From positions 3,224,001 through 3,288,000 of the forward strand of contig NZ_FSRU01000002.1 of assembly GCF_900142845.1 (NCBI RefSeq): 64,000 nt of DNA, read 5' to 3'. Positions 1-12,186 of this stretch are shown piece after piece (position 1 is the stretch's first letter; every line of letters starts with the position of its first letter). Under the pieces are notes generated by a model. It was not told the DNA's origin. It saw only the letters and a list, made by a program, of their open reading frames with translations, and did not search any database. This DNA is from Paraburkholderia phenazinium (lineage in GTDB: Bacteria > Pseudomonadota > Gammaproteobacteria > Burkholderiales > Burkholderiaceae). A program made the translations under genes and the position numbers.

Positions 1-119
1 CTGCCACGGTCAGGATCAAGCTCGGCCGCCGCGGGCGCGGCCAGGTGCTGGTGGACTTCGGCGACCTCGACGCGCTCGAAGGTATCCTCGCGCGGCTGCG
101 CGGCAACGCCACAGCCTGA
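1..119 (+). CDS. parB: ParB chromosome partitioning protein, C-terminal end (partial)
   Basis: Only the last 38 codons are in the window; the reading frame starts at base 3 and ends in TGA at 117-119. The residues form the basic, Gly/Arg-rich strand followed by a hydrophobic segment and a Leu-rich helix (motifs VRIKLGRRGRGQ and LVDFGDLDALEGIL), as in the C-terminal dimerisation domain of chromosomal ParB proteins. ParB binds parS sites and acts with ParA to segregate the origin region. Its position just before the atp operon fits the gene order usual around the origin of Burkholderiaceae chromosome 1. The identification rests on a short tail plus context. Confidence 0.75.
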   Translation, partial: ATVRIKLGRRGRGQVLVDFGDLDALEGILARLRGNATA

Positions 120-132
120 TCGACGCTTCCCA

Positions 133-1284
133 GTGACGGTTGCCGAGCGCGAGTCCCACACCGCCAAAAGAAGTCCGCTGCGCAAGCTGATCGCCTTTGC
201 GACGAACGAGCCTGTTCTCTCGGTCCTCGTCGTCGCGCTGATCGCGCTGCAGTGTCTGCACCCGCGCCCGTGGCTCACGCTGCCGGGCCTCGTCGACTGG
301 CAGACCGTCCTGACACTGGCAGGACTCCTGATCTTGACGAAGGCCATCGAATTGTCAGGATTCCTGATATGGCTGGCGCACCGCGTGATTCATTCCATCC
401 ACTCGGAACGGGCCCTCGCATTTTTGCTGATCGGCCTGGCGGCGGTGTTGTCGATGCTGCTGACCAACGACGTCGCGCTGTTCGTGGTCGTGCCACTCGC
501 GTTGTCCCTGCACGAACTCACACCGCTGCCGCTCAAGCGCCTTGTGATTTTCATCGCGCTGTCGGTGAACGCCGGCTCGATCCTCACGCCGCTCGGCAAT
601 CCGCAAAACCTGTTTCTCTGGCAGACCAGCGGTGTGTCTTTTGGCGGTTTCGTCTGGGGGCTGGCGCCACTGTGCGCCGCGTTGATGGCGATGCTCTACG
701 TCATGGCGGCGGCCAGCTTCCGCGCGAAGCCGCTCGATCTGTCCAAAGACACGGAGGCGCACCGCGTCGACCGCGTGCTGGTTGGCGTCGCGGTGCTGTT
801 GTTCGTGGCGTTCGTGCTGCTCGCCGATTCGCACCATGCCGGCATCGGACTCGCGGGCGTCATGGCGGGCTTCCTGATCTGGCGCCGCGAGATCGTGTTG
901 AAGATCGACTGGTTGCTGCTGCTGATCTTCGTCTTCATGTTCATCGTGTTGCGCAGCGTCGCGGCCCTGCCGTGGGTGCACGCGACGGTCGGCCAACTGG
1001 GGTTGGCGACCCCGCTGCGCGCTTTTGCCGCAGGGGCGATTCTTTCGCAAGGCATCAGCAATGTTCCGGCTGCAATCATGCTCGCGGAGTTCACCAAAGA
1101 CTGGCGCGCGCTCGCCTATGGTGTGAGCGTGGGGGGCTTCGGCATCGCCATCGGCTCGCTGGCGAATCTGATCGCGGTGCGTCTCTCAAAAGAGCGCGGC
1201 ATGTGGCTGCCGTTTCACCTTTACGCCGTGCCGTTCTGGCTGATCGGCGGGGCCGTTGGCGGCTGGCTGCTGTTGCATATTTGA
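133..1284 (+). CDS. Ion transporter superfamily permease (ArsB/CitM/SLC13-like)
   Basis: A 383-residue integral membrane protein with about ten hydrophobic segments. The pattern LTNDVALFVVVPL (about residue 115), TPLGNPQN (about 155) and ISNVPAAIML (about 310) is typical of the two inverted repeats of the ion transporter superfamily (arsenite/citrate/dicarboxylate/NhaD-like carriers), where the Asn-Pro or Asn-X-Pro turns form the substrate and cation site. The substrate cannot be told from sequence. The start is a GTG only 13 bases after the parB stop with a weak ribosome binding site, so the exact start is uncertain. It may be co-transcribed with parB. Confidence 0.75.
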   Translation: MTVAERESHTAKRSPLRKLIAFATNEPVLSVLVVALIALQCLHPRPWLTLPGLVDWQTVLTLAGLLILTKAIELSGFLIWLAHRVIHSIHSERALAFLLIGLAAVLSMLLTNDVALFVVVPLALSLHELTPLPLKRLVIFIALSVNAGSILTPLGNPQNLFLWQTSGVSFGGFVWGLAPLCAALMAMLYVMAAASFRAKPLDLSKDTEAHRVDRVLVGVAVLLFVAFVLLADSHHAGIGLAGVMAGFLIWRREIVLKIDWLLLLIFVFMFIVLRSVAALPWVHATVGQLGLATPLRAFAAGAILSQGISNVPAAIMLAEFTKDWRALAYGVSVGGFGIAIGSLANLIAVRLSKERGMWLPFHLYAVPFWLIGGAVGGWLLLHI

Positions 1285-1456
1285 TACGGACGCCGCAGCA
1301 TCCGCGTGCTAGTGTTCCGGCCCGGATCGGGTCAATTCAAGAGGCATTTTTCGCGATCCCCCGGCAGCCTTACAGTTGACGTCCATTGGGGTCGGAAAGC
1401 GGCTTTCCCGCATCATGGAGCGCCTTTTCACGCGGGTTATTGAACGGCCTAAAGTC

Positions 1457-1492
1457 TTGAATTGCCTGCAACTATCGCTTACAATCGCCCGG
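1457..1492 (+). promoter_or_regulatory. Sigma70-type promoter of the atp operon
   Basis: TTGAAT at 1457-1462 and TACAAT at 1480-1485 are separated by exactly 17 bases, close to the sigma70 consensus. Initiation near 1492 would give a leader of about 70 bases before the chosen atpI start. The rest of the 1285-1563 gap shows no gene. Confidence 0.65.
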
Positions 1493-1563
1493 ATTTAATT
1501 GCACGGCAACCCCGTAAGCGTCGCGTAAGCTGGCGGACGGAACTAGACTTTCGGAACACAGCG

Positions 1564-2106
1564 ATGGCGGTCAAAACGTCGAATCAGGCGCCGAAGAATG
1601 GGCACGACGAAGACCGCGCAGAACGCCCGTTTTCCGCTGCGTCCGGTCGGCCCGTTACACCGGACCCTGAGTGGGATGCCGAGCAACACGATAACAATAT
1701 CGTTCCGCTCACGCGGGCTGAGGCAGAAAAACTGTTCGGTCCGAATGTGAGTCGTCCATCGCGGGTCACGCCTTTCAAGGTCGTGGCGGCGCAAATGGTT
1801 TTGTCCCTGGGTGCGACGCTGGTGTGGTGGCTGTTCTACAAGCCGCCGGGCGCTGCTGCGCTGTCCGCGTTCCTGGGGGGAGCGATTTGCTGGGTGCCGG
1901 GCGCATTGTTCGCGGCACGCCTAAGAACACTGAGCGGCGCCGAAACAGTCATGAGCTGGATGATCGGCGAAGCGCTCAAGATGGGGACAACGATCGCGAT
2001 GTTTGTAGCCATCGCTTTCTGGTATCACGACGTACGCTGGGTGCCGCTGCTCGTGACCTACCTCGTTGCATTGAAGACGTACTGGATCGCGCTCGCCTGG
2101 CGGTGA
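1564..2106 (+). CDS. atpI: ATP synthase accessory protein AtpI
   Basis: First gene of the ATP synthase operon. AtpI is a small membrane protein that helps assemble the c-ring and is not part of the final enzyme. The 180-residue product has a hydrophilic N-terminal stretch of about 75 residues and then four hydrophobic segments. The ATG at 1564 is preferred over the open frame from 1462, because the upstream part overlaps the -10 region of the promoter. Identification rests on topology, weak family resemblance and position before atpB. Confidence 0.75.
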   Translation: MAVKTSNQAPKNGHDEDRAERPFSAASGRPVTPDPEWDAEQHDNNIVPLTRAEAEKLFGPNVSRPSRVTPFKVVAAQMVLSLGATLVWWLFYKPPGAAALSAFLGGAICWVPGALFAARLRTLSGAETVMSWMIGEALKMGTTIAMFVAIAFWYHDVRWVPLLVTYLVALKTYWIALAWR

Positions 2107-2113
2107 GCGGTGA

Positions 2114-3112
<999 letters not shown>

Positions 3113-3158
3113 CCTGCGCTGTCGAACCACGAATTGCTTTAGCTTTTTAGTTTTTTAA

Positions 3159-3476
<318 letters not shown>

Positions 3477-3614
3477 GGTTCCTCGGAAGTTTGCGCCTGA
3501 GCTATAACTGGTAAAGGCGCAGGGCGGAACGGGCACTTAGGCGCTGATCGAATACAGAATCGATGAGCGCCTTGCCGTTTCACTTTCCGAACTAGCAACG
3601 TTTAAGGAAACACC

Positions 3615-4085
3615 GTGAATCTCAACGCAACCCTGTTTGCGCAAATGGTCGTGTTCCTGATCCTCGCGTGGTTCACGATGAAGTTCGTGTGGCCTCCGTT
3701 GATCAACGCTCTCGACGAGCGCGCGAAGAAGATCGCCGACGGTCTGTCTGCTGCTGAAAAGGGCAAGGCGGAACTGGAAGCCGCGCACAAGCGCGTCGAC
3801 CAGGAACTGGCACAGGCACGCAACGACGGCCAGCAACGCATTGCTGACGCCGAAAAGCGCGCAGTGACCCTCGCTGACGAAATCAAGGCTCAGGCGCAAG
3901 CTGAAGCCGCCCGCATTCTCGCGCAAGCGAAGGCCGACGCCGAGCAACAAGTCGTCAAGGCGCGTGAAGCGCTGCGCGGCGAAGTCGCCGTCCTCGCCGT
4001 CAAGGGCGCCGAACAGATCCTGAAGCGCGAAGTCGACCAGGCAGCTCACGCTGACCTGCTGAATCAACTGAAAGCCGAGCTCTGA
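3615..4085 (+). CDS. atpF: ATP synthase Fo subunit b
   Basis: A 156-residue stator subunit: one N-terminal membrane helix (about residues 7-25) followed by a long charged Ala/Glu/Lys-rich coiled coil that reaches up to the delta subunit. Starts with GTG at 3615, preceded by AAGGAAA at 3604. The length matches the b subunit of proteobacteria. It ends two bases before atpH, so the two are probably translationally linked. Confidence 0.97.
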   Translation: MNLNATLFAQMVVFLILAWFTMKFVWPPLINALDERAKKIADGLSAAEKGKAELEAAHKRVDQELAQARNDGQQRIADAEKRAVTLADEIKAQAQAEAARILAQAKADAEQQVVKAREALRGEVAVLAVKGAEQILKREVDQAAHADLLNQLKAEL

Positions 4086-4087
4086 TC

Positions 4088-4627
4088 ATGGCCGAACTTG
4101 CAACCATCGCCCGTCCGTACGCAGAAGCGCTGTTTGGCGTGGCCGAAGCTGGTGACATCGCCGCCTGGTCCACGCTCGTGCAGGAGCTGGCACAGGTTGC
4201 GCGTCTGCCCGAAGTGCTGTCGATCGCTACGAGCCCAAAAGTAAGCCGCGCCCAGGTCAGCGAACTGCTGCTGGCCGCGGTCAAGTCGCCGCTCAAGGAC
4301 AATGCGCAAGCGAAGAATCTGGTGCATATGCTGGTGGACAACCACCGTCTGCCACTGCTGCCGGAAATCGCTACGCAGTTCGAAGAGCTGAAGAACGCCC
4401 GCGAAGGGGCGGCCGATGCGCTGATCGTCAGCGCATTCCCGCTCGAAGGCGAGCAGTTGAACGAACTCGTCGCAAGTCTCGAACACAAGTTCAAGCGCAA
4501 GCTGAAGCCGGTGATCGAGGTCGACTCGTCGCTGATCGGCGGCGTGCGCGTGACGGTCGGCGATGAAGTGCTCGATACCTCGGTCCGCGCGCGGCTTGCC
4601 AGCATGCAGACGGCTCTGACGGCCTGA
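4088..4627 (+). CDS. atpH: ATP synthase F1 subunit delta
   Basis: A 179-residue protein with the delta/OSCP pattern: an N-terminal motif [13 protein letters not shown] and a C-terminal segment [22 protein letters not shown]. It links the peripheral stalk to the top of the F1 head. It follows atpF by two bases and precedes atpA in the standard order. Confidence 0.97.
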   Translation: MAELATIARPYAEALFGVAEAGDIAAWSTLVQELAQVARLPEVLSIATSPKVSRAQVSELLLAAVKSPLKDNAQAKNLVHMLVDNHRLPLLPEIATQFEELKNAREGAADALIVSAFPLEGEQLNELVASLEHKFKRKLKPVIEVDSSLIGGVRVTVGDEVLDTSVRARLASMQTALTA

Positions 4628-4685
4628 AGCGCCGAAAGCGCTGAAGCGGCTGGCACGCAACAGAATTGACTATCAGGAGCGAATA

Positions 4686-6227
4686 ATGCAACTCAATCCC
4701 TCTGAGATCAGCGAGCTGATCAAGAGCCGGATCCAGGGCCTTGAAGCGAGCGCAGACGTTCGCAACCAGGGCACCGTGATCTCCGTGACCGACGGTATCG
4801 TGCGTATCCACGGCCTGTCGGAAGTGATGCAGGGCGAAATGCTCGAATTCCCGGGCAACACCTACGGTCTCGCGCTGAACCTCGAGCGCGACTCGGTCGG
4901 CGCCGTGATTCTGGGCGAATACGAACACATTTCGGAAGGCGACATCGTCAAGACGACGGGCCGCATCCTCGAAGTGCCGGTGGGTCCGGAACTGCTCGGC
5001 CGCGTGGTCGACGCACTCGGCAACCCGATCGACGGCAAAGGCCCGATCAACGCGAAGCACACCGACGCAATCGAAAAGATCGCACCGGGCGTGATCTGGC
5101 GTAAGTCGGTGTCGGAGCCGGTCCAGACCGGCCTGAAGTCGATCGACGCGATGGTGCCGGTCGGCCGCGGCCAGCGCGAGCTGATCATTGGCGACCGCCA
5201 GTGCGGCAAGACGGCCGTGGCTGTCGACACGATCATCAACCAGAAGGGCAAGAACCTCTTCTGTATCTACGTCGCGATCGGCCAGAAGGCTTCGTCGATC
5301 ATGAACGTGGTGCGCAAGCTGGAAGAAACCGGCGCGCTGGAATACACGATCGTCGTGGCCGCTTCGGCTTCGGAATCGGCTGCGATGCAATACCTCGCAC
5401 CGTACGCCGGCTGCTCGATGGGCGAATACTTCCGCGACCGTGGCCAAGATGCACTGATCGTTTATGACGACTTGACCAAGCAGGCCTGGGCATACCGTCA
5501 GATCTCGCTGCTGCTGCGCCGCCCGCCGGGCCGTGAAGCTTACCCGGGCGACGTGTTCTATCTGCACTCGCGTCTGCTGGAACGTGCGGCTCGCGTCTCG
5601 GAAGAGTACGTCGAGAAGTTCACGAACGGCGAAGTGAAGGGCAAGAGCGGTTCGCTGACGGCACTGCCGGTCATTGAAACGCAAGCGGGCGACGTGACCG
5701 CATTCGTTCCGACGAACGTGATCTCGATTACCGACGGCCAGATCTTCCTGGAAACCGACCTCTTCAACGCAGGTATCCGCCCGGCAATTAACGCCGGCGT
5801 GTCGGTGTCGCGTGTGGGCGGTGCGGCTCAGACCAAGGTGGTGAAGAAGCTGTCGGGCGGTATCCGTACCGACCTCGCGCAGTACCGTGAACTGGCTGCA
5901 TTCGCCCAGTTCGCCTCGGACCTCGACGAAGCCACCCGCAAGCAGCTCGAACGCGGCCGCCGCGTGACGGAACTGCTGAAGCAGCCGCAGTATCAACCGC
6001 TGCAAGTATGGGAACTGGCCGTTGCGCTGTTCGCTGCGAACAACGGTTACCTCGACGACCTCGAAGTCGCACAAGTGCTGCCGTTCGAAAAGGGCCTGCG
6101 TGACTACCTGAAGTCGAAGCACGCTGACCTGATCAAGCGCATCGAAGATACCAAGGAACTCTCGAAGGACGACGACGGCCTGCTGCATACGGCTATCAAA
6201 GACTTCAAGAAGTCCGGCGCTTATTGA
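4686..6227 (+). CDS. atpA: ATP synthase F1 subunit alpha
   Basis: The non-catalytic nucleotide-binding subunit, 513 residues, full length. The Walker A motif GDRQCGKT is near residue 170, and the [29 protein letters not shown] region has the arginine finger of the alpha signature. CAGGAG lies 5-10 bases before the ATG. The gene is followed by an unusually long spacer (6228-6367) that holds an inverted repeat. Confidence 0.98.
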   Translation: MQLNPSEISELIKSRIQGLEASADVRNQGTVISVTDGIVRIHGLSEVMQGEMLEFPGNTYGLALNLERDSVGAVILGEYEHISEGDIVKTTGRILEVPVGPELLGRVVDALGNPIDGKGPINAKHTDAIEKIAPGVIWRKSVSEPVQTGLKSIDAMVPVGRGQRELIIGDRQCGKTAVAVDTIINQKGKNLFCIYVAIGQKASSIMNVVRKLEETGALEYTIVVAASASESAAMQYLAPYAGCSMGEYFRDRGQDALIVYDDLTKQAWAYRQISLLLRRPPGREAYPGDVFYLHSRLLERAARVSEEYVEKFTNGEVKGKSGSLTALPVIETQAGDVTAFVPTNVISITDGQIFLETDLFNAGIRPAINAGVSVSRVGGAAQTKVVKKLSGGIRTDLAQYRELAAFAQFASDLDEATRKQLERGRRVTELLKQPQYQPLQVWELAVALFAANNGYLDDLEVAQVLPFEKGLRDYLKSKHADLIKRIEDTKELSKDDDGLLHTAIKDFKKSGAY

Positions 6228-6306
6228 TCCGCGAGTGACCCGCAAGGCATAAACGGACCTTGAAGCGGCGCGGGCCGCATGTGAATGCCCCCGCGCTGCT
6301 TCGATC

Positions 6307-6354
6307 GCTTTGCATGGGACCCGAGTCACCGCTAAAGCGGTCACTCGGGCCGAC
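6307..6354 (+). repeat. Palindromic repeat, copy A, in the atpA-atpG spacer
   Basis: TTTGCATGGGAC is followed by a stem CCCGAGTCACCGCT, loop AA, AGCGGTCACTCGGG: 13 of 14 positions pair. The element ends five bases before the AAAGGAG ribosome binding site of atpG. Two further copies lie at 8820-8866 and 8867-8916, so this is a dispersed, mobile-type palindrome and not a one-off terminator. Confidence 0.85.
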
Positions 6355-6367
6355 AAAGGAGCAAGCA

Positions 6368-7252
6368 ATGGCTGGAATGAAGGAAATTCGCGGCAAGATC
6401 AAGAGCGTGCAAAACACGCGCAAGATCACGAAAGCGATGGAGATGGTGGCCGCATCGAAGATGCGCCGCGCTCAGGAGCGCATGCGCGCTGCTCGCCCGT
6501 ATGCCGACAAGGTCCGCGACATCGCTGCACACATGAGCCGTTCAAACCCTGAGTATCGTCACCCGTTCATGGTGTCGAACGAAGGCGCGAAGACGGCCGG
6601 CATGATCCTCGTCACGACCGACAAGGGTCTGTGCGGCGGCATGAATACGAACGTACTGCGCGCGGCGCTGCAGAAGTTCAAGGAGCTGGAAGGCCAGGGC
6701 AAGACCGTCGAAGCAACGGCGATCGGCACCAAGGGTCTCGGTTTTCTGAACCGCCTGCGCGCGAAGGTTGCGTCGAACGTCGTGCATCTGGGCGACACGC
6801 CGCACCTCGAGAAGTTGATCGGCGCGGTGAAAGTGCAGCTCGACATGTACTCGGAAGGCAAGATTTCCGCGGTGTACCTGGCGTACACGCGCTTCGTCAA
6901 TACGATGAAGCAGGAAGCGGTGATCGAGCAACTGCTGCCGCTGTCGGCAGACCAGTTCGAGCGCAAGGAAGACGAGGGCACGACCCCGAGCACGTCGTGG
7001 GACTACATCTACGAGCCGGATGCCCAGGCGGTGGTGGACGAGTTGCTCGTGCGTTATGTGGAAGCGCTGGTTTATCAGGCCGTCGCGGAAAACATGGCGT
7101 CGGAGCAGTCGGCACGGATGGTCGCGATGAAGGCCGCTTCGGACAACGCGAAGACGGTCATCAACGAACTGCAGCTCGTGTACAACAAGAGCCGCCAGGC
7201 CGCGATCACGAAAGAACTGTCGGAAATCGTCGGTGGCGCTGCGGCGGTCTGA
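6368..7252 (+). CDS. atpG: ATP synthase F1 subunit gamma
   Basis: The central rotor shaft, 294 residues. The N-terminal motif [32 protein letters not shown] and the C-terminal coiled-coil helix ([20 protein letters not shown]) are both present. The open frame runs back to 6260, but the ATG at 6368 is preceded by AAAGGAG and gives the family's usual N-terminus; the upstream extension would translate the palindromic repeat. Confidence 0.97.
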   Translation: MAGMKEIRGKIKSVQNTRKITKAMEMVAASKMRRAQERMRAARPYADKVRDIAAHMSRSNPEYRHPFMVSNEGAKTAGMILVTTDKGLCGGMNTNVLRAALQKFKELEGQGKTVEATAIGTKGLGFLNRLRAKVASNVVHLGDTPHLEKLIGAVKVQLDMYSEGKISAVYLAYTRFVNTMKQEAVIEQLLPLSADQFERKEDEGTTPSTSWDYIYEPDAQAVVDELLVRYVEALVYQAVAENMASEQSARMVAMKAASDNAKTVINELQLVYNKSRQAAITKELSEIVGGAAAV

Positions 7253-7320
7253 CCATCATGGTCAGGCGCGCCTTTGGGCAAGCGCTACGAAACTGCGCCT
7301 TTGCGCGAGTGAAGAATTGA

Positions 7321-8733
<1,413 letters not shown>

Positions 8734-8819
8734 AGGTCGGGTGTAGGCAATCAGGCGCGGCGAGTCGCACCGCTGAATATGTAACACGTGATTTATCGCG
8801 CCTCTCACTACGCTCAACC

Positions 8820-8866
8820 GAGCCTTGCATGGGACGAGAGTAACCGCTAAAGCGCTAACTCTCGTC
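8820..8866 (+). repeat. Palindromic repeat, copy B, in the atpD-atpC spacer
   Basis: Contains TTGCATGGGAC and the stem ACGAGAGTAACCGCT, loop AA, AGCGCTAACTCTCGT, with 13 of 15 positions paired. It is directly followed by copy C. The arm bases differ from copy A, but each arm has changed together with its partner, so the hairpin is kept while the sequence drifts. Confidence 0.8.
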
Positions 8867-8916
8867 GAGCTTTGCATGGGACCCGGGTAAGCGCTAAAGC
8901 GCTAATTCGGGTCGAC
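8867..8916 (+). repeat. Palindromic repeat, copy C, directly before the atpC ribosome binding site
   Basis: Contains TTTGCATGGGAC and the stem ACCCGGGTAAGCGCT, loop AA, AGCGCTAATTCGGGT, mostly paired. The sequence after it (GTCGACACAGGAG) runs straight into the atpC ribosome binding site, matching the position of copy A before atpG. The conserved internal ATG happens to be in frame with atpC but is unlikely to be the start. Confidence 0.8.
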
Positions 8917-8928
8917 ACAGGAGTCGAT

Positions 8929-9354
8929 ATGGCAACCATTAAAGTAGACGTCGTCAGCGCGGAAGAGCAGATATTCTCGGGTCAGGCGAAATTCGTGGCG
9001 CTGCCGGGCGAAGCGGGCGAGCTCGGCATTCTGCCGGGTCACACGCCGCTCATTACGCGGATTCGTCCGGGTGCGGTGCGTATCGAAGCTGAAAACGGCG
9101 AAGAAGAGTTTGTGTTCGTCGCCGGCGGCATTCTCGAAATCCAGCCGGGCGCAGTGACGGTTCTCGCCGACACGGCAATCCGCGGTAAGGATCTCGACGA
9201 AGCCAAGGCCGAAGACGCACGCAAGCGCGCGGAAGAAGCGCTGCAGAACACCGGTTCGAACCTCGAATACGCAACCGCTCAGGCGGAACTCGCGTATGCG
9301 ACGGCTCAGCTCGCGGCGATTCAGCGTCTGCGCAAGCTGCGCGGTCAGAATTAA
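8929..9354 (+). CDS. atpC: ATP synthase F1 subunit epsilon
   Basis: A 141-residue subunit with an N-terminal beta sandwich (motifs [21 protein letters not shown] and [18 protein letters not shown]) and a C-terminal helical hairpin ([16 protein letters not shown]), which in bacteria can block rotation and ATP hydrolysis. The ATG at 8929 follows CAGGAG; the longer frame from 8872 would translate the repeat. Last gene of the operon. Confidence 0.97.
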   Translation: MATIKVDVVSAEEQIFSGQAKFVALPGEAGELGILPGHTPLITRIRPGAVRIEAENGEEEFVFVAGGILEIQPGAVTVLADTAIRGKDLDEAKAEDARKRAEEALQNTGSNLEYATAQAELAYATAQLAAIQRLRKLRGQN

Positions 9355-9370
9355 GCAGCAAGCAGCAAAG

Positions 9371-9398
9371 AAAAAGCAGCCTGACCGGCTGCTTTTTT
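9371..9398 (+). terminator. Intrinsic terminator of the atp operon
   Basis: AGCAGCC, a short loop, GGCTGCT and then six T, starting 17 bases after the atpC stop. The A run on the left side may let it work in both directions. Confidence 0.85.
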
Positions 9399-9604
9399 GT
9401 CGACATTGCTTGACGTTTACGGAAAGGGAAACAGAATCATCGCCTTGATGTGGCCGAAGCAGTTGATGCAGCTGACGAGGTTGAAGCAGTCGAAGCAGGA
9501 AAGCACCTGCGGGTAAGACTTGATGCCTTGCCGTTATCCGCCGGGGCACAATCGGTTTCGAAGTCATTCCAACAGAGCACGCATTCGTTTCCGGAGACAC
9601 CGCC

Positions 9605-11335
9605 ATGGCAACGCAAGCGTCAGGTGAAGGCGCCCTCATTGAACCGAAGGACGGTCTGTCCTACGTGCGCGGCTCGACCGCTATCCCGTTGAGCGATGCG
9701 ACCGTCGGACGATTCCTGTGCGATACCGCGCGACGTTTCGCCGACCGGCCCGCCGTGGTGTTCCGCGAGCAAGGGATTCGCTGGACGTGGCAGGTGTTTT
9801 TGCAGGAAGTCGACGTGCTCGCCACCGGTTTGCTGGCACAGGGTATCGGCAAGGGCGATCGTGTCGGCATCTGGTCGCCGAACCGGGTCGAGTGGCTGAT
9901 GACGCAATTCGCCACCGCGCGCATCGGCGCCGTGCTGGTGAACATCAACCCGGCCTATCGGCTGGCCGAACTCGAGTACGCGCTGAACAAGGTGGCTTGC
10001 AAGGCCATCATTGCCGCCGAGCGCTTCAAGTCGTCGATGTACCTGGAGATGCTGCAAGAACTGGCGCCCGAGCTTGCCACAGCAACGCCCGGCGATCTGC
10101 ACGCCGCTCGCCTGGCGGATCTGCGGGTCGTCATTCGCATGGGCGATACCGCGACGCCGGGCATGTTGAGCTTCTCCGATGTGATCGAGCAGGGCCGCAC
10201 GACGCTTGACCCGGCGAAGCTCGAAGCGATCGGCGCCGCCCTGTCGGCCGACGATCCGATCAACATCCAGTTCACGAGCGGCACCACCGGCAATCCGAAG
10301 GGCGCCACGCTCACGCATCGCAACGTCGTCAACAACGCCCGCTATATCGCGATGGCGATGCGTCTCTCGGAACAGGATGGCCTCTGCATCCCCGTGCCGC
10401 TCTATCACTGCTTCGGGATGGTGCTCGCGGTGCTGGCCTGCGTATCGGTCGGTGCGAATATGGTGTTCCCGGGCGAGGCCTTCGACCCCGTTGCTACGCT
10501 GGCCGCGGTCGCCGAGGAAAAATGCACGGCATTGCATGGCGTACCGACCATGTTCATCGCCGAACTGGATCGCCCCGAGTTTGCGCGCTTCGATCTCACA
10601 CGCCTGCGGACCGGCATCATGGCCGGCTCGCCATGCCCGATCGAGACGATGAAAAAGGTCGTATCGAAGATGCACCTGGCCGAAATCACGATTGCCTACG
10701 GCATGACGGAGACAAGCCCGGTGTCGTTCCAAAGCTCGACCACGGATCCTCTGGACAAGCGCACTTCAACGGTGGGGCGCGTCCAGCCGCATCTGGAAGT
10801 CAAGGTGATCGACGCGCTGGGCAATATCGTGCCGGTCGGCGAGACGGGCGAGCTGTGCACGAAGGGTTACTCGGTGATGCGGGGCTATTGGGGCGATGAA
10901 GCGAAAACGCGTGAAAGTATCGTGGATGGCTGGATGCACACCGGCGACCTCGCGACCATCGATGCCGATGGCTACTGCAACATCGTCGGCCGCCTCAAGG
11001 ACATGCTGATTCGCGGCGGCGAGAACATCTATCCCCGCGAGATCGAGGAGTTTCTGTTCCGTCATCCGAAGATCCAGAGCGTGCAGGTGTTCGGCGTGCC
11101 GGACGCGAAATACGGCGAGGAAGTGTGCGCGTGGATCGTGCTGCGCGCCGGCGAACAGGCAAGCGCCGAAGAGGTGCAGGACTTCTGTCGCGGCCAGATC
11201 GCCCACTACAAAATCCCGAAGTACATCCGCTTCGTCGACGAACTGCCCATGACGGTCACCGGCAAGGTGCAGAAGTTCGTGATGCGCGAATGCATGATTC
11301 AGGAATTGAAGGTGAAGGAAGACAAGACGGCCTGA
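9605..11335 (+). CDS. AMP-binding fatty-acyl-CoA synthetase
   Basis: A 576-residue member of the acyl-adenylate-forming family, which joins a carboxylic acid to CoA through an acyl-AMP. The P-loop [18 protein letters not shown] is near residue 222, the adenine-binding [13 protein letters not shown] near 362, the hinge [22 protein letters not shown] near 460, and the C-terminal catalytic lysine in [10 protein letters not shown]. Length and the YHCFGM pocket motif suit a medium- or long-chain fatty acid, as in the FadD/AlkK group, but the substrate is not certain. It stands alone, with a 16-bp perfect hairpin just after it. Confidence 0.85.
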   Translation: MATQASGEGALIEPKDGLSYVRGSTAIPLSDATVGRFLCDTARRFADRPAVVFREQGIRWTWQVFLQEVDVLATGLLAQGIGKGDRVGIWSPNRVEWLMTQFATARIGAVLVNINPAYRLAELEYALNKVACKAIIAAERFKSSMYLEMLQELAPELATATPGDLHAARLADLRVVIRMGDTATPGMLSFSDVIEQGRTTLDPAKLEAIGAALSADDPINIQFTSGTTGNPKGATLTHRNVVNNARYIAMAMRLSEQDGLCIPVPLYHCFGMVLAVLACVSVGANMVFPGEAFDPVATLAAVAEEKCTALHGVPTMFIAELDRPEFARFDLTRLRTGIMAGSPCPIETMKKVVSKMHLAEITIAYGMTETSPVSFQSSTTDPLDKRTSTVGRVQPHLEVKVIDALGNIVPVGETGELCTKGYSVMRGYWGDEAKTRESIVDGWMHTGDLATIDADGYCNIVGRLKDMLIRGGENIYPREIEEFLFRHPKIQSVQVFGVPDAKYGEEVCAWIVLRAGEQASAEEVQDFCRGQIAHYKIPKYIRFVDELPMTVTGKVQKFVMRECMIQELKVKEDKTA

Positions 11336-11355
11336 TCGAGGTGGCCTGAAACGGC

Positions 11356-11390
11356 TGCGGGCGTCGCGTACCGTGTACGCGACGCCCGCA
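11356..11390 (+). terminator. Long perfect hairpin after the acyl-CoA synthetase
   Basis: TGCGGGCGTCGCGTAC, loop CGT, GTACGCGACGCCCGCA: a 16-bp perfect stem starting 20 bases after the stop codon. There is no T run after it, so it may be a weak or factor-assisted terminator or an mRNA 3' protecting structure. Confidence 0.5.
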
Positions 11391-11486
11391 GGGGTTCGAC
11401 CTTGGAGTAGCGAATCGTCTGCGAAGCCGGGTCTGGAAACAACCCTTGCGAGGCCCGTCTGGGCAGCGCGCAAACGTTTGGCTAAA

Positions 11487-11514
11487 GAAAAAAAAAGCGG
11501 GCCTGGAGCCCGCT
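11487..11514 (-). terminator. Minus-strand intrinsic terminator
   Basis: Read on the minus strand: AGCGGGC, loop TCCAG, GCCCGCT followed by an unbroken T run of nine. This is a strong terminator for a leftward transcript. The nearest known minus-strand gene ends at 12187, so it more likely serves the small frame at 11535-11651 or an unrecognised RNA. Confidence 0.7.
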
Positions 11515-11534
11515 AAAAACCACACGCTACGGGG

Positions 11535-11651
11535 TTAGCGCGAGGAGACCATTGGAGGAACCGACTGGGCAGACGCTTTACGCGTTGACCACGGCGCCAA
11601 CAGGGATGCCCCTTTACAGGGCTTCGGCGTGCTGCCGACCGGCAAGTGCAT
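11535..11651 (-). CDS. Possible 38-residue small protein
   Basis: ATG at 11651 (minus strand), stop TAA at 11535-11537, giving MHLPVGSTPKPCKGASLL followed by a Ser/Pro-rich tail ending in MVSSR. I do not recognise it. Support is indirect: 20 bases after the stop lies a strong minus-strand terminator, and the surrounding 650 bases have no other minus-strand gene. The ribosome binding site is weak (GAGCGGA). Upstream, around 11729-11758, GTAAC occurs twice about two helical turns apart, which may be an operator. It could equally be part of a non-coding RNA. Confidence 0.35.
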   Translation of the reverse strand: MHLPVGSTPKPCKGASLLAPWSTRKASAQSVPPMVSSR

Positions 11652-12186
11652 CGTATCCGCTCACACCACGCACCCAGCCACATCCGTGTTGAAACCGTTG
11701 AAAGGCATTGTGGGCGAATAACTCAGGCAACGCGGTAACAAAGTGTTTCAGGTTGTAACGCCCGCCAGATAAGGCTCTTGGGGATTTTTTGCCATTGAAA
11801 GCTGTTTAAAACGTATTTCTTACCGATACTCCTGGCGATTGTTATACAGGTGCGATTGATGCTATCCGAGATGCATCGTGCACCGCTTCTGATTCAGTTT
11901 TCACTGCATGAAAACATGGTCTGCCCGCGCAATGGTCGTCGGATCGCCGTGTCTATAGGCCGATACGGCTCTAATAAGCTGAGCGATCGTGAGACGAACA
12001 GCCGCACGTCGCTGCAGCGCATCGTTGAGCGCAATCGCGTCGTCAGGGTGGTTGGCCTGTCAGACCAGCCGTCGCGAGCGCGCCGTTCTGTATCGGCTTA
12101 CGTGCAGAGGGTCGGTTACATGATTGTCCCGACCCGCCCGCGTACCGCACCTGCCGTGCAACCCCCGGGCGTGCGGCCCTAAGCGA
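11652..12186. other. Non-coding or unassigned stretch
   Basis: A rightward frame at 11850-12182 (110 codons) is open but starts at GTG without a ribosome binding site, has no hydrophobic core or recognisable motif, and is rich in Arg from the opposite-strand base bias. I see no convincing gene. AT-rich sequence at 11770-11850 could hold promoters for the small leftward transcript. Confidence 0.4.

Noticed and set aside
11850..12182. Rightward 110-codon frame between the acyl-CoA synthetase and pheC-like genes
   Set aside because: GTG start without ribosome binding site, no structure-like pattern, Arg-rich as in shadows.
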